Source: Photorhabdus noenieputensis
GTDB lineage: Bacteria; Pseudomonadota; Gammaproteobacteria; Enterobacterales; Enterobacteriaceae
Reading direction: 5' to 3'
Length of the DNA stretch: 64,000 nt
Assembly (NCBI RefSeq): GCF_018448935.1
Contig: NZ_RCWC01000004.1
Coordinates: 1 to 64,000 of the forward strand
The notes beneath the pieces are model-generated. The model was not told where the DNA came from. It worked only from the letters and a program-made list of their open reading frames with translations, and made no database searches. The position numbers were made by a program, and so were the translations under genes. Positions 42,464 through 53,268 of the stretch are shown here, piece after piece (within the stretch, counting starts at the first letter, position 1; each line of letters begins with the position of its first letter).

Positions 42464-43332
42464 CTTTCCTTATGTTTTACTAGGTTATAGATACGAGCAT
42501 TTTCAGGGGCAGACAGACCATGCGCACGGACCCGGCGTAATAAATAACCAGTGATATAGTCAATTTCAGTGCGACGTTTTGCGCGGATATCTTGCAACAT
42601 GGATGAGTAGTTTTTTGCTGTAAGCTTAATCACATCGTAGACATAGGCAATCAGGTTGTCGATAGTGGTATGTATGTTCTCTCGTTGCATAACCTGAATA
42701 ATTTCTTCGCACAAAATATTCAATTGTTCTGGGTAGCGAAGCAAATCTCCATTTTGGCATTCATAAAGTGCTGTCAGCGGGTTTACGACACAGTTAGCGG
42801 CAAGTTTCAGCCAACTAATAGCGAGAATTTCATTATGCCATGCAACATCTGGCAAAGATTGGTGTAATACATTAGCCAGAGAGCTAAGCCCAGTTGCATT
42901 TGACGTTGCTGAGCCAATATGGGTTAGTCCGGAAGCGGTATGATAAACCTGTTGGTCATCCTGATATGCGCCATGTGTTGTGACGCCAAGCAGTATTGGA
43001 TTAGGCGCTGATAATAGTTCTTCTTGGGTACCCATGCCATTGTGTAGTAATAAAATTGGGCAATTAGGTGAAAGCTTGGGGAGTAAATTATTCACTGCAT
43101 CAGCGACTTGCCATGCTTTCAGGCAGACAATTAGTAATTCGCTGTTAGCAAGATGGTCGCTGTTGTTAGTTGGGATTGGTTGGTTGAATACTTGCCCATT
43201 CATTTCGTCAATATGAACAGATAAATAAGGCCGGGAACTTTTTAGCCAACCCTGTACTTGATGCTTTTGTTGCGATAATGCTGCTAGCCACAGTTTTCCT
43301 ATAGCGCCACAGCCAAGAACGGTTATCTTCAT
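42460..43332 (-). CDS. panE: 2-dehydropantoate 2-reductase
   Basis: 290 residues. The NADP-binding [11 protein letters not shown] at the N-terminus and [14 protein letters not shown] around the catalytic Lys/Asn region define PanE, which makes pantoate for CoA synthesis. ATG 43332 behind AAAAGG is preferred over a GTG two codons upstream that would abut the ribosome site. Forms panE-yajL. Confidence 0.95.
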   Translation of the reverse strand: MKITVLGCGAIGKLWLAALSQQKHQVQGWLKSSRPYLSVHIDEMNGQVFNQPIPTNNSDHLANSELLIVCLKAWQVADAVNNLLPKLSPNCPILLLHNGMGTQEELLSAPNPILLGVTTHGAYQDDQQVYHTASGLTHIGSATSNATGLSSLANVLHQSLPDVAWHNEILAISWLKLAANCVVNPLTALYECQNGDLLRYPEQLNILCEEIIQVMQRENIHTTIDNLIAYVYDVIKLTAKNYSSMLQDIRAKRRTEIDYITGYLLRRVRAHGLSAPENARIYNLVKHKER

Positions 43333-43466
43333 ATACACCTTTTGAAAGACGCTGCCATAATATTGGATGGAAATAATAAGATCCCGCTAATCCAAGTATA
43401 GCGCTTTTGCTGATAGTGGAAAGCGGTTATCATGCCAACTTATTGATTATCAGGAGGTCATGGATA

Positions 43467-43958
43467 ATGCCATCTTTCGATATTGTTTCAGAAATTGATA
43501 TGCATGAAGTTCGCAACGCAGTAGAAAATGCGCAGCGCGAGCTTACTAGCCGTTGGGATTTCCGTAATGTCAGCGCCAGTTTCGAGTTAAATGAAAAAAG
43601 CGAATCTATCAAGATTGCCAGTGAGTCAGATTTTCAGGTAAATCAGTTGGTTGATATCATGCGTGAAAAGTTGGCTAAACGTGGTATCGATGGCGCTGCA
43701 TTGAATATCCCTGATGATATGTTGCACAGTGGTAAGACTTACAGCGTTGAAGCGACTTTGAAGCAGGGGATTGATACCCCTACGGCGAAAAAGATCGTCA
43801 AGCTGATTAAGGATAGCAAACTGAAAGTGCAAGCACAGATTCAGGGTGAGCAGGTGCGAGTGACGGGTAAAGCTCGTGATGATTTGCAAAGTGTAATGGC
43901 ATTAGTTCGTGGCGCAGAGCTGGGACAGCCATTCCAGTTTACTAATTTCCGGGATTGA
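43467..43958 (+). CDS. yajQ: YajQ family cyclic-di-GMP / nucleotide-binding protein
   Basis: 163 residues, identical in length to E. coli YajQ, starting [20 protein letters not shown] and ending [15 protein letters not shown]. It has two ferredoxin-like domains. Members bind c-di-GMP or nucleic acid and alter transcription in some species. ATG 43467, with AGGAGG nine bases ahead, is chosen over an upstream in-frame start. Confidence 0.94.
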   Translation: MPSFDIVSEIDMHEVRNAVENAQRELTSRWDFRNVSASFELNEKSESIKIASESDFQVNQLVDIMREKLAKRGIDGAALNIPDDMLHSGKTYSVEATLKQGIDTPTAKKIVKLIKDSKLKVQAQIQGEQVRVTGKARDDLQSVMALVRGAELGQPFQFTNFRD

Positions 43959-43995
43959 TTTTCCGCCTAATGGTTTGAGATATCTAGCCTAATGT

Positions 43996-44030
43996 GGAGT
44001 GGGGTATTCCTGACCAGGAGTCCCACTTCC
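43996..44030. terminator. Hairpin between convergent yajQ and yajR
   Basis: GGAGTGGG pairs with CCCACTTCC (one bulge) and an inner TCCTGACCAGGA extends the fold. No T-run follows. Confidence 0.4.
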
Positions 44031-44076
44031 AATCTCCCTTAATATCGAATCGGGTAGGGGTTATCTGGTTTGATAC

Positions 44077-45453
44077 TTAATCTATCGTGTTATTATTAGC
44101 TATCAATTGTTCAAGTTGAGATCTGTTTGTCAGCTTGGTATCTACTTTTATGTAAGCACTATGCTCCTCTGGAATAATAACGACGTCGCAAACACCGGGC
44201 TGAACAAGAATTTTTTGTTCCAACAATGCTTTATTGACTATATTTTCTGGTAGAGAAATTCTGATGCTGCTGACATAAGGAGGTTGCTTCATTGTTGTAC
44301 TGATAATCAACCAAATGATTGTCAGAACGATACCTGCCATAAATACCAGCGGTGCTCCTTTTAATTCAGATAACCAACCACCAAGGCTACCCCCTAAAGC
44401 GACACCTAAAAATTGGCTGGTGGAGTAGATGCCCATTGCTGTACCTTTATAACCCGCCGGTGCTTCTTTACTGATAAGTGATGGCAGGATAGCTTCCATT
44501 ACATTGAAAGCAATAAAGAAAATTTGTATGCCGATGAAAATTACCCATAAGTGATGCCCCGCCGCCCACAATACAATTTCAGCAATCAGCAGCATTGTGA
44601 TACACAGTAAAAACACTTGTTTCATGCGGCGCTTTTTTTCTGCGTAAATAATGAAAGGTAAAACAGATAAAAATGAAACTAGCATAGTGACCAGGTAAAC
44701 CTGCCAAAGCCGTTGGTTAGGGAGCCCTGCTTGTTGCATCACCAAAGGAAAGGCGACAAAACTTGCCATTAGTAAAGTGTGCAAACTGAGTATGCCAAAG
44801 TTAAGTTTCAGCAATTGGCTATCAGCCAGAACCTTACTGAAACTGTGACGAACAATGCCTGATTCACGGTTAAGAATGTGTTTATCTGTGGAAGGAACAG
44901 CCAATAGTGTTATCAGAATGGCACTACCGGCCAGAATGGTAATTACCCAAAACAGACCGTTTAACCCAATGGCATGAGCTAGGATTGGGCCAAGCACAAT
45001 GGCTGTGGCGAAAGTTATTCCGAAACTAATGCCAATAAAAGCCATTGCTTTAGTTCGATTTTGTTCACGGGTTAAGTCAGAAAGTAGCGCCATAATTGCA
45101 GCAGATATAGCTCCAGCGCCTTGTAGCGCTCGTCCAATTATTATGCCCCAGATAGAATCACTGAGAGCAGCAATGATACTGCCTAAGACGAATAGGAGTA
45201 ACCCGCCAACAATTAAGGGCTTAGGGCCAATTTTGTCAGAAAGCAGTCCAACAGGGATCTGGAAAATGGCTTGGGTTAAACCATAAATACCAATGGCGAT
45301 GCCAATAAGTGTTTTGGTGGCATTTTCTAGATTCAGGCCATAGGTTGTTAATACAGGAATAACCATGAACAGGCCTAGCATTCGAAGAGAAAAAATTGAA
45401 CCTAGGCCCCATGTCGCCCGAAGCTCAAGTGGCGTCATTTTATTATCGTTCAT
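44077..45453 (-). CDS. yajR: MFS transporter YajR
   Basis: 458 residues with twelve TM segments. The motif-A loop GLLSDKIGPKPLIVGG between TM2 and TM3 is present, as is the extra C-terminal YAM domain (ferredoxin-like, about 395-455, including VRISL-like ISLPENIVNKALLEQKILVQ) that is peculiar to YajR. A drug/H+ antiporter fold; the substrate is not established. Confidence 0.93.
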   Translation of the reverse strand: MNDNKMTPLELRATWGLGSIFSLRMLGLFMVIPVLTTYGLNLENATKTLIGIAIGIYGLTQAIFQIPVGLLSDKIGPKPLIVGGLLLFVLGSIIAALSDSIWGIIIGRALQGAGAISAAIMALLSDLTREQNRTKAMAFIGISFGITFATAIVLGPILAHAIGLNGLFWVITILAGSAILITLLAVPSTDKHILNRESGIVRHSFSKVLADSQLLKLNFGILSLHTLLMASFVAFPLVMQQAGLPNQRLWQVYLVTMLVSFLSVLPFIIYAEKKRRMKQVFLLCITMLLIAEIVLWAAGHHLWVIFIGIQIFFIAFNVMEAILPSLISKEAPAGYKGTAMGIYSTSQFLGVALGGSLGGWLSELKGAPLVFMAGIVLTIIWLIISTTMKQPPYVSSIRISLPENIVNKALLEQKILVQPGVCDVVIIPEEHSAYIKVDTKLTNRSQLEQLIANNNTID

Positions 45454-45571
45454 GATTACCTCGAAATATTTTGATGCGTCATTGTAGATAGGTTTTCAAT
45501 AAGGGGTAAATAGTTAATTGAATTAATAATATTGAAGTATTAAGGAGAGGGGATAACAGGCTAAAAGGAAA

Positions 45572-45602
45572 CTGATGGCAGAGGGGGTACCACTGCCATC
45601 AG
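45572..45602 (-). terminator. Terminator of the cyo operon
   Basis: CTGATGGCAG pairs with CTGCCATCAG around an 11-base loop. Reading on the minus strand it is followed by TTTCCTTTT, just past the cyoE stop. Confidence 0.75.
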
Positions 45603-45608
45603 GGAAAA

Positions 45609-46493
45609 TTACCGGACGTAAGTTAGGAAGGCTTCTGAGGGCACATGCGGGTCAATAGACATCATGACACTCAGGGAAGTGATTGCCACAATGGAAAATA
45701 TAAATAATTTACGAGCCCAAATGCGGTCATTATCAGTTTTGTAACCGGATAACGCCATTCCTAGCCACCAGACGCTCACTGCTGCTGCAACAACCAAATA
45801 TTTGTAACCAGCGTAACCGCTGATGGCTAACATAAGGGTTGCAATCATAAATGCCAAGATATAAAGGATAATGTGGTTTTTCGCCACAGATATGCCTTTG
45901 ATCACGGGCAGTACAGGAATATTGGCTGCCTGGTAATCTTTGAAACGAAAAATAGCAATGGCATAGGAGTGCGGCATTTGCCACAGGCTGAAAATCAGTA
46001 ATAGGATCAACGCGCCCGTATCAAACTGACCAGTTACTGCACAATAACCGATAACCGGAGGTGCAGCACCGGACAAACTGCCGATCAGCGTGCCATAAAC
46101 AGATTTCCTTTTCATATAGAGGCTGTAAACCCCTACATAGACGACAAAACCGATAATCGCTAATTGCATTGCTAAAGCATTGGCTGCTGCATAGAGCAGC
46201 ACTATGCCAGCAATACCCAGTATTGATGCATAAATCAGGCTGATTTTCGGATCAATAAGTCCTTTTACAAGGACACGGTTTTTTGTTCTTTCCATGATCC
46301 GATCGATGTCACGGTCAATGTAGTTGTTAAATACACAACCAGAAGCCACGACTAATGAAACGCCGAGCAGAGTCGAGATGAACAAAGGATAATCAATCAC
46401 CCCTTTCGAGGCGAGTAGAAAACCACCGATCACAGAAATTAAATTGCCGAAAATAATTCCTGGTTTAGTTACTTGTAGGTATTGCTTAATCAT
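45609..46493 (-). CDS. cyoE: Protoheme IX farnesyltransferase (heme O synthase)
   Basis: 294 residues, a UbiA-type prenyltransferase. [18 protein letters not shown] is the diphosphate-binding motif, within about eight to nine TM helices. It converts heme B to heme O using farnesyl diphosphate, the product of IspA encoded nearby, for the cytochrome bo3 oxidase. Last gene of cyoABCDE. Confidence 0.97.
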   Translation of the reverse strand: MIKQYLQVTKPGIIFGNLISVIGGFLLASKGVIDYPLFISTLLGVSLVVASGCVFNNYIDRDIDRIMERTKNRVLVKGLIDPKISLIYASILGIAGIVLLYAAANALAMQLAIIGFVVYVGVYSLYMKRKSVYGTLIGSLSGAAPPVIGYCAVTGQFDTGALILLLIFSLWQMPHSYAIAIFRFKDYQAANIPVLPVIKGISVAKNHIILYILAFMIATLMLAISGYAGYKYLVVAAAVSVWWLGMALSGYKTDNDRIWARKLFIFSIVAITSLSVMMSIDPHVPSEAFLTYVR

Positions 46494-46505
46494 ATATGCA
46501 GCTCT

Positions 46506-46838
46506 TTAATCAACCATCATATTAATGTTGAGGTTGTACATAATCCATAGTGAGCCAACAACAACAATACCGATAATTAAAATGGTGAACAGCAATGCTA
46601 CTAAGTTCCAGCGCTCTTCTGACGAAGTGTTCATGTGCAGGAAGTAGATAAAATGAACAATAATCTGCACCACAGCCAGAGCGACTACTGTTGTCAGGAT
46701 AGTCGTATGGGAGGCAGAACCATCCATTACCATCCAGAACGGAATCACTGTCAGGATTACTGAAAGAACAAAGCCGATCAGATAAGACTTCAGGCTACCG
46801 TGGCTAGCTCCAGTATGAGCGGTATTGGAATGACTCAT
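46506..46838 (-). CDS. cyoD: Cytochrome bo3 ubiquinol oxidase subunit IV
   Basis: 110 residues with three TM segments ([20 protein letters not shown], then [10 protein letters not shown] and [14 protein letters not shown]). ATG 46838 overlaps the cyoC stop codon by one base and gives the family N-terminus SHSNTAHTG; an in-frame extension to 46883 lies in cyoC. Confidence 0.96.
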   Translation of the reverse strand: MSHSNTAHTGASHGSLKSYLIGFVLSVILTVIPFWMVMDGSASHTTILTTVVALAVVQIIVHFIYFLHMNTSSEERWNLVALLFTILIIGIVVVGSLWIMYNLNINMMVD

Positions 46839-47452
46839 TACATAGCTCCTAACAGATAAACAACGGTAAATACACAGATCCATACCACATCCAAGAAGTG
46901 CCAGAACAAGCTTAGGCAGTTCAGACGGGTTTTATTTACATCAGTTAAACCGCGGCGGGTTACTTGGATTATCATGATGATAATCCAAACCAGACCACAG
47001 GTAACGTGGATACCGTGAGTAGCGACCAATGCGAAGAATCCAGACAGGAATGCACTGCGGTCAGGGCCGTGGCCGTCAACAATCAGGTGATGGAATTCGT
47101 ACAATTCCATTGCCACGAAGCCAAGGCCGAACAGGAAAGTCATACCGAGCCAGGCGTTAACCTGGCCGACTTTTCCTTTGTTCATTCCCAGCATGGCAAA
47201 GCCATAAGTGATACTACTGAATAACAGTAGGAAAGTTTCAACCAATACAAAAGAGAGGCCGAAAATCTCTTTGCCAGATGGACCACCCGCGGTTCCGTTA
47301 ACGAGTACTGCATAAGTCGCAAACAGACATGCGAACAAAATACAGTCACTCATCAAATAGACCCAGAAACCGAATACTTTAGTGGCTCCCGCATCGTGGT
47401 GCCCGTGATGTTCGTGGGCATGATTGTGGTTAGTCATAGTTTCAGTTGACAT
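46838..47452 (-). CDS. cyoC: Cytochrome bo3 ubiquinol oxidase subunit III
   Basis: 204 residues, a heme-copper oxidase subunit III with five TM segments. [19 protein letters not shown] is the typical start. Its ATG lies 11 bases inside the end of cyoB, indicating translational coupling. Confidence 0.97.
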   Translation of the reverse strand: MSTETMTNHNHAHEHHGHHDAGATKVFGFWVYLMSDCILFACLFATYAVLVNGTAGGPSGKEIFGLSFVLVETFLLLFSSITYGFAMLGMNKGKVGQVNAWLGMTFLFGLGFVAMELYEFHHLIVDGHGPDRSAFLSGFFALVATHGIHVTCGLVWIIIMIIQVTRRGLTDVNKTRLNCLSLFWHFLDVVWICVFTVVYLLGAM

Positions 47453-49433
47453 GGTTCAGACCTGCCTTGCTAATTTGTTCATGGTGTTGATTCTCAATTT
47501 GCTCAACTTCAGCAACGGGTACGTAGTAATCAACATCTTCATCAAAGCTTTTTGCAATCCAAGTGATAATCATGCCTGCGAAGCTTGCGATAACCAGCCA
47601 CCAGATATGCCAAATCATGGCGAAACCAAACAGCAAGCTAAAGCCAGCAATGATTACACCCGCACCGGCATTTTTAGGCATATGAATTTCTTCATACTGA
47701 GCAGGACGTTTATAAGCAGTGCCTTTTTCTTTCATATCCCACCATGCATCACGGGTTTGAACATGTGGAACTTCAGCAAAGTTATAAAACGGCGGTGGAG
47801 AAGATATTGCCCACTCCAGAGTACGTCCGCCCCAAGGGTCGCCGGTCAGGTCACGGTTTTGGTCACGGTCACGGATACTCACGTAGAATTGAATGACCTG
47901 ACACAGGATACCAACGGCAATCAGTGCAACACCAATCGCGGAGACAACCAGCAGAGTATGGAATTCAGGGTTGATATCTTGGCTAATACGGCGGGTCATC
48001 CCCATAAAGCCGAGCGCGTAAACTGGCATAAAGGCGATAAAGAAGCCGATGATCCAGAACCAGAATGCGCGGACACCCCATTTTTCGTTCAGTGTGAAAC
48101 CAAAAGCTTTCGGGAACCAGTAAGCAGTACCAGCGAAACAACCGAAGACAACACCACCGATGATAACGTTATGGAAGTGTGCAATCAGAAACAAACTGTT
48201 ATGCAGAACGAAGTTTGCACCTGGAACTGCCAGCAGAACGCCGGTCATACCACCGATAGAGAAGGTGACGATGAAGCCAACGGTCCACAACATCGGTGTT
48301 TTATACTCAATACGGCCTCGATACATCGTGAACAGCCAGTTGAAAATCTTAACGCCTGTCGGAATCGAGATAATCATGGTGGCTATACCGAAGAAGGCGT
48401 TAACGTTCGCACCAGAGCCCATCGTAAAGAAGTGGTGCAGCCATACGATAAACGACAATACGGTGATGGCAATGGTCGCCCACACTAGGGAAGTGTAGCC
48501 GAACAGCCGTTTTTTCGAGAACGTCGCAGTCACTTCAGAGAAAACACCAAAGACCGGCAACACCAGAATATAAACTTCAGGGTGACCCCAAGCCCATATC
48601 AGGTTGATATACATCATCATGTTACCGCCCATATCATTGGTGAAGAAATGGGTACCCATGTAGCGGTCAAAAGTTAGCAGGGCAATGGTAACGGTCAGAA
48701 TCGGGAAAGCGGCGATGATCAGTACGTTAGTACAGAGTGCTGCCCAGGAAAATACAGGCATTTTCATCATAGACATGCCAGGGGCACGCATACGCAGGAT
48801 CGTCGCAAAGAAGTTAACGCCGGTCAGCAAGGTACCGATACCGGATATTTGAAGACTCCAGATCCAATAATCGACCCCAACGCCTGGGCTATATTCTATA
48901 CCTGAAAGCGGAGGATAAGCTAACCAGCCGGTCTGAGCGAATTCACCTACACCCAGAGAGATGTTAATCAGTGCAACGCCAACGACGAAGAACCAGAAGC
49001 TCAGTGAGTTCAGGAATGGGAATGCTACGTCACGAGCGCCGATCTGTAGTGGAACCACGATGTTCATCAGGCCGACAACAAAAGGTGTCGCCATGAAGAA
49101 AATCATGATAACGCCGTGGGCGGTAAAGATCTGGTCATAGTGATGCGGCGGCAGGAAACCTGCTTCACCCGCAGAGGCGACAGCCTGCTGACCACGCATC
49201 ATGATGGCATCGGCAAAGCCACGGAGCATCATGACCAGTGCCACGATAATGTACATAATACCGATTTTCTTGTGGTCAACGCTGGTTAACCACTCGCTCC
49301 ACAGCCATTTCCATTTACGGAAATAGGTCAGGGCTCCGACAATCGCGAGCCCTGCGAAGAGAATCCCAGCAAGAGTGACCATGACAATGGGCTCATGCAA
49401 TGGGATTGCATCAAGTGTTAATTTTCCCAACAT
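47442..49433 (-). CDS. cyoB: Cytochrome bo3 ubiquinol oxidase subunit I
   Basis: 663 residues, as in E. coli. The catalytic subunit holds the low-spin heme ([11 protein letters not shown]), Cu_B and the cross-linked Tyr ([17 protein letters not shown], then HHFFTMG), and the heme ligand pair [17 protein letters not shown]. It pumps protons while reducing oxygen with ubiquinol. ATG 49433, four bases after cyoA and behind GAGGAA, matches the E. coli start; an eight-codon upstream extension is possible but unlikely. Confidence 0.98.
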   Translation of the reverse strand: MLGKLTLDAIPLHEPIVMVTLAGILFAGLAIVGALTYFRKWKWLWSEWLTSVDHKKIGIMYIIVALVMMLRGFADAIMMRGQQAVASAGEAGFLPPHHYDQIFTAHGVIMIFFMATPFVVGLMNIVVPLQIGARDVAFPFLNSLSFWFFVVGVALINISLGVGEFAQTGWLAYPPLSGIEYSPGVGVDYWIWSLQISGIGTLLTGVNFFATILRMRAPGMSMMKMPVFSWAALCTNVLIIAAFPILTVTIALLTFDRYMGTHFFTNDMGGNMMMYINLIWAWGHPEVYILVLPVFGVFSEVTATFSKKRLFGYTSLVWATIAITVLSFIVWLHHFFTMGSGANVNAFFGIATMIISIPTGVKIFNWLFTMYRGRIEYKTPMLWTVGFIVTFSIGGMTGVLLAVPGANFVLHNSLFLIAHFHNVIIGGVVFGCFAGTAYWFPKAFGFTLNEKWGVRAFWFWIIGFFIAFMPVYALGFMGMTRRISQDINPEFHTLLVVSAIGVALIAVGILCQVIQFYVSIRDRDQNRDLTGDPWGGRTLEWAISSPPPFYNFAEVPHVQTRDAWWDMKEKGTAYKRPAQYEEIHMPKNAGAGVIIAGFSLLFGFAMIWHIWWLVIASFAGMIITWIAKSFDEDVDYYVPVAEVEQIENQHHEQISKAGLNHVN

Positions 49434-49437
49434 TACT

Positions 49438-50373
49438 TTATTCCTCAACTCCGGCATGAGCGGTTTCGCTCATATTCATGTTATGACCTGTCGTTGCACC
49501 GTGGCCGCCATGCATATTCATGTTGCCCATAAATTTGGCAATAATGTCTTGATACAGGTTAGGCTTAACGCTTGAGAAGTATTCAACCGGATGGTTCTGG
49601 CTTTGTTTAGCTAACTCGTTAAATGCCTGCATGGTATCCAAGGTTTTGGGAGAGGCTTTCACTTTTTGAACCCATTGTTCAAAACCTTCACGATCTGCGG
49701 TAGCGGTAGCAGTAAATTTCATGCCGGAGAAACCGTGACCACTATAGCTGCTGGACAAACCTTTATAAGTGCCAGGTTCATCGGCGATTAAGTGAAGTTT
49801 AGTCTGCATACCAGCCATTGCATAGATTTGACCACCTAACTGTGGGATGAAGAATGAGTTCATCACAGAATCAGAGGTGATTTTGAAGTTAATAGGAACC
49901 CCGGTAGGGAAAGCAATTTCGTTAACTGTAGCGATACCTTGCTCCGGGTAAACGAATAGCCATTTCCAATCAAGAGAGATAACTTCAATAGTCACTGGTT
50001 TTTCATCACTGACCAGTGGTTTATATGGGTCAAGCTCGTGGGTTGTTTTCCAGGTAATGGTTGCTAAAATAATAATGATAATGATAGGAACGGTCCATAC
50101 TACCAGCTCAATTTTATTCGAGTGTGCCCAGTTAGGGTGATAGGTAGCACTTTTGTTGGCCTCGCGGTAACGCAGGGCAAAAGTGAATGCCATGATGATC
50201 ACCGGAATAACGATGATTAGCATCAGGCCAATAGCCGTAAGTATCAGCATTTTTTGTTCAGCGCCGATAGCGCCTTTAGGATTCATCAATACCATATCGC
50301 AGCCACTCAGCATAAGAGTAGCCGCTAGTATTGACAATATCCCAATACTTTTATTGTATTTCATAAGTCTCAT
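49438..50373 (-). CDS. cyoA: Cytochrome bo3 ubiquinol oxidase subunit II
   Basis: 311 residues. The lipoprotein signal ends in LSGC near residue 25, two TM segments follow, then a periplasmic cupredoxin domain lacking the Cu_A ligands, as expected for quinol oxidases. [20 protein letters not shown] is conserved. The C-terminus is His/Met/Gly-rich ([14 protein letters not shown]). First gene of cyoABCDE, with GGAG ahead of its ATG. Confidence 0.97.
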   Translation of the reverse strand: MRLMKYNKSIGILSILAATLMLSGCDMVLMNPKGAIGAEQKMLILTAIGLMLIIVIPVIIMAFTFALRYREANKSATYHPNWAHSNKIELVVWTVPIIIIIILATITWKTTHELDPYKPLVSDEKPVTIEVISLDWKWLFVYPEQGIATVNEIAFPTGVPINFKITSDSVMNSFFIPQLGGQIYAMAGMQTKLHLIADEPGTYKGLSSSYSGHGFSGMKFTATATADREGFEQWVQKVKASPKTLDTMQAFNELAKQSQNHPVEYFSSVKPNLYQDIIAKFMGNMNMHGGHGATTGHNMNMSETAHAGVEE

Positions 50374-50678
50374 CTAACGACTCCAAATAACAAAAGCTCT
50401 ATTGTCGTTTCATCAGTGCGGGCATTCTACGGTAAGGCTACTGGAGTGTAAACATTTGTAATAGTTAGTTGAGGGGTTGTTAACCCTTTATGTTACTGGG
50501 ATCACATGCAACTGTAAGATTAATCAGAAGTTAGCTTGAAAAGGTTATTTAATTGTAACGAAATAGTGCGGAAATATGAATTTGTACTAAATCATTTTAT
50601 ATTTTTTAGGCGAAAGGAAAAAAATAAAAAAATTTGCTTTAAAAATTTCCACCGCAGGCATTTTATTTAGGAATTAAA
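50374..50678. other. cyoA upstream region
   Basis: About 305 bp, very AT-rich and without a gene. It holds the cyo promoter region with a CRP-like site at 50491-50506. The rest shows nothing specific. Confidence 0.55.
50491..50506 (-). promoter_or_regulatory. CRP-like site upstream of cyoA
   Basis: TGTTACTGGGATCACA fits the CRP pattern TGTGA-N6-TCACA with one mismatch in one half, 118 bases upstream of cyoA. Catabolite control of cyo is known in enterobacteria; its use here is inference. Confidence 0.4.
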
Positions 50679-50713
50679 TTAATTGTGAGCCACTTTTGGC
50701 AGCTCACAATTAA
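50679..50713 (-). terminator. Terminator of the Tsx/OmpK-like gene
   Basis: A perfect 12-bp stem, TTAATTGTGAGC against GCTCACAATTAA, with an 11-base loop that can pair further (GCCA with TGGC), starting 10 bases after the stop. The U-rich tail on the minus strand is modest. Confidence 0.7.
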
Positions 50714-50722
50714 AGTTAATAA

Positions 50723-51484
50723 TTAAAAATTATATTTAATGGAGTAGACAATCGCATCCTGCCAGAAGTCTTCACCTAATTTATGATCGGCGTATCGATA
50801 TTGAATGCCGGTAGTGAAGGATTGATGAGGTGTCCACCATAACGCGATTGCACCATTGGTACCGTTTCGTCCACCGTTGCCGTAGCGTTCATTCCGGTTA
50901 AGTTCTATTTCATTCCAGTTAGTTATGCTGAATTTTTCTTCCCAGAGTTGAAAGTCGTAACCTGCAACCCAACCAGCGACATAGCCGTTATTACCGGAGT
51001 AGAAAGTTTGGTCAACATAGTGCAGCGCAACAAATGGTTTGAACCAGACACCGGCGAAATCAGTGTTGTAACCAATACCATAGAGGGTATTTACCTCGTG
51101 GAAGTTCCCGCCATGCGCTGTACCTGGGAGCGAGTAAGTACCATAAACATGACCATAGAGGTTGAAACCAGTATCAGCCAGATAGAAGCGACCGGTTGTT
51201 TTAAAAGTGTATCTTTGGTTATCCCCTGGTTCAGCATGCTGACTGTTGAAAGCATTTTCCAGATCGAAGAACCCGTATAATTCACCCCAGTCAAATCCGG
51301 CTCCGCCTTCCAGTTCTAAGTAGGCAAAGTCGTCTTTATGAGAGGTTTGCCCGGACTTGTGTGTGGTATGGCTAGTCCAGTCGAGGTAGTTCATGCTGAT
51401 ATTAGCAAAGCCCCCTTTATATTCAGCATAAGCTGGAACTGAGACGGTGGTGAGTAAAGCAGTAGCCAGAATGGTTGTTCTCAT
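50723..51484 (-). CDS. Tsx/OmpK family outer-membrane channel
   Basis: 253 residues. The signal peptide is about residues 1-20 (RTTILATALLTTVSVPAYA), followed by a protein made of alternating short strands that ends in an aromatic residue (YSIKYNF), the signature of an outer-membrane beta-barrel. GGAGFDWGELYGFFDLENAF and the repeated aromatic strands resemble the nucleoside-channel (Tsx/OmpK) family. ATG 51484 is chosen because it places the signal peptide at the start; an in-frame ATG seven codons upstream exists. A CRP site lies 155 bases upstream. The substrate cannot be told from sequence. Confidence 0.7.
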   Translation of the reverse strand: MRTTILATALLTTVSVPAYAEYKGGFANISMNYLDWTSHTTHKSGQTSHKDDFAYLELEGGAGFDWGELYGFFDLENAFNSQHAEPGDNQRYTFKTTGRFYLADTGFNLYGHVYGTYSLPGTAHGGNFHEVNTLYGIGYNTDFAGVWFKPFVALHYVDQTFYSGNNGYVAGWVAGYDFQLWEEKFSITNWNEIELNRNERYGNGGRNGTNGAIALWWTPHQSFTTGIQYRYADHKLGEDFWQDAIVYSIKYNF

Positions 51485-51636
51485 AAATTTCTCTAACGCA
51501 TCCATGATAAAGAGGTTTTGGGTTTTAAAGCTATATTAAATAACCCTTAAAATGGTAGTCTGATTCTACGCAGATATGAATATTGAACAATCAAATAATC
51601 ACTTGAAAATAGCACTTTCGGCAAATGACTATTTGA

Positions 51637-51656
51637 AGTGTGATCGCTATCACTTA
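51637..51656 (-). promoter_or_regulatory. CRP site upstream of the Tsx/OmpK-like gene
   Basis: TGTGATCGCTATCACTT contains TGTGA and TCAC in the right N6 spacing (core 51639-51653). It is in the upstream region of the porin gene and past the ampG stop, consistent with CRP-activated nucleoside-channel genes. Confidence 0.6.
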
Positions 51657-51735
51657 AATATTTAAAAAAGAGGGCAGGAATATCAAAGGCTGATCGTCGT
51701 CAACCTTTGATAAATTAACTTAATATTTTCACCTG

Positions 51736-53214
51736 TTAAGTTAATTTGCACCTTCTTAATGCAAGATAATCGAGAGAGCTACCGAGAATGATGCTTGTAA
51801 TACCGATCTGTGCTCCCCCTAATAGCAATGTTTCGGCCATATCAGGTGCATGAGTCCAGTTGAGAGCATTGGTGGTGATGATAAGTAACCAAAATGTGAG
51901 CAAAATACTTGCTAATGATAGTAAGCCAAGCGCTAGACGATAGAAATTTTTGAACTCAGTACGTGGCACAAAATCGTTAGTTCGCTGGGTATAAACCAGA
52001 GTCTGGCGGCAGATAAATAACAGTAATAAGGCAGGAACAGAGGCCGCTATAGAGAATAGATAGAAGTTTGGCCAGCCATGTAATTCAACGAACCAACCTG
52101 CAATTGGGCCGACATAGACTCGTCCAACAGCAGATAAAGCAGATAATAGAGCAAATTGTGTTGCAGAGAACGATTTATGACATAACGCCATAATTAGGGC
52201 AACAAAGGCAGCGGTTCCCATTCCGCCACAGATATTTTCCAGAAAAACGGCGCTGCCCATCGTGTAGATATTTTTGTCAGTAATGGATAACAGCCAGTAT
52301 CCAATATTAGAAATTGCTTGCAGGATACCAAAGATCATGAGTGAGCGGAATAAACTCCATCGTTGCATTAAATAACCACCATATAATGCACCAACGATAG
52401 TTGCTGCTAATCCTAGCGTTTTGTTGATCATTCCAACTTCACCAGCATCAAAGCCAATACCTCGGATAAGAAATGGGGTACTTAGGCTGGCAGCAAGGGC
52501 ATCTCCCATTTTATACATGATAATTAACAGTAGTATCAGCCACGCATTATTGCGATTAAAAAAATCGGCTAATGGTTCTATTGCGGCTTGCTGGAGTGTT
52601 TTTGGTGGTGGAGCGTCAATTTCAGGTTCTCTAGCTTTTAACGTTGCATAGATACCAATTAGCATCAATCCAGCCATTAACCAATAGGTGTGTTGCCAGC
52701 CAATATAGCGGTCTGCGATCCATAGCGCTAACCCGCCTGAAACCAGCATGGCTAACCGATAACCAAGTACTGAAACGGCAGCACCTACACCTCGCTCTTC
52801 GCTACTCAATAAATCGGTTTTATAAGCATCAAAGACGATATCTTGTGATGCGGAGCAGAAAGCAACGGTTACCGCTAGTGTGGCTAACCACCATAAATGT
52901 TGAGATGGTTGGAGAAAACCCATTGCAGTAATACTGGCTATGAGTAATAGCTGTGTAACAAGTAGCCAACCACGGCGACGCCCAAGAAAAGGGGGGATAA
53001 ATCGGTCCATAAAAGGGGACCAAAGAAATTTGAAAACATATGCTTGGCCGACAAGAGAAAAGAAGCCAATTGTTTTAAGATCCACGTCTTCAACGGTCAT
53101 CCATGCTTGCAGGGTGCTGGCAGTCAATGCGAGCGGTAAACCAGAAACAAAGCCGAGTAAAAGTAGAATTCGTGAATTATGTTGGGTAAAAACGGTGAGA
53201 TAACGATAAGACAT
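51736..53214 (-). CDS. ampG: Muropeptide transporter AmpG
   Basis: 492 residues, an MFS permease with about fourteen TM segments that imports GlcNAc-anhydroMurNAc peptides for cell-wall recycling. The N-terminus (LLLLGFVSGLPLALTASTLQ, FKFLWSPFMDRFIPPFLGRR) is diagnostic. It lies downstream of yajG with a hairpin between. Confidence 0.96.
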   Translation of the reverse strand: MSYRYLTVFTQHNSRILLLLGFVSGLPLALTASTLQAWMTVEDVDLKTIGFFSLVGQAYVFKFLWSPFMDRFIPPFLGRRRGWLLVTQLLLIASITAMGFLQPSQHLWWLATLAVTVAFCSASQDIVFDAYKTDLLSSEERGVGAAVSVLGYRLAMLVSGGLALWIADRYIGWQHTYWLMAGLMLIGIYATLKAREPEIDAPPPKTLQQAAIEPLADFFNRNNAWLILLLIIMYKMGDALAASLSTPFLIRGIGFDAGEVGMINKTLGLAATIVGALYGGYLMQRWSLFRSLMIFGILQAISNIGYWLLSITDKNIYTMGSAVFLENICGGMGTAAFVALIMALCHKSFSATQFALLSALSAVGRVYVGPIAGWFVELHGWPNFYLFSIAASVPALLLLFICRQTLVYTQRTNDFVPRTEFKNFYRLALGLLSLASILLTFWLLIITTNALNWTHAPDMAETLLLGGAQIGITSIILGSSLDYLALRRCKLT

Positions 53215-53223
53215 GTGCCTCCC

Positions 53224-53246
53224 AAAACCCTGCCCTTTGCGGGCAG
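53224..53246 (-). terminator. Hairpin between yajG and ampG
   Basis: CTGCCC pairs with GGGCAG around five bases and is followed on the minus strand by GGTTTTGGG. It can act as a partial terminator inside the yajG-ampG operon. Confidence 0.5.
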
Positions 53247-53268
53247 AGTAAAATAATTAATCCTTTAA

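Noticed and set aside
47424-48488. 354-codon plus-strand frame antisense to cyoB
   Set aside because: Shadow of the strongly conserved cyoB gene; the composition is not protein-like and there is no homology that I recognise.
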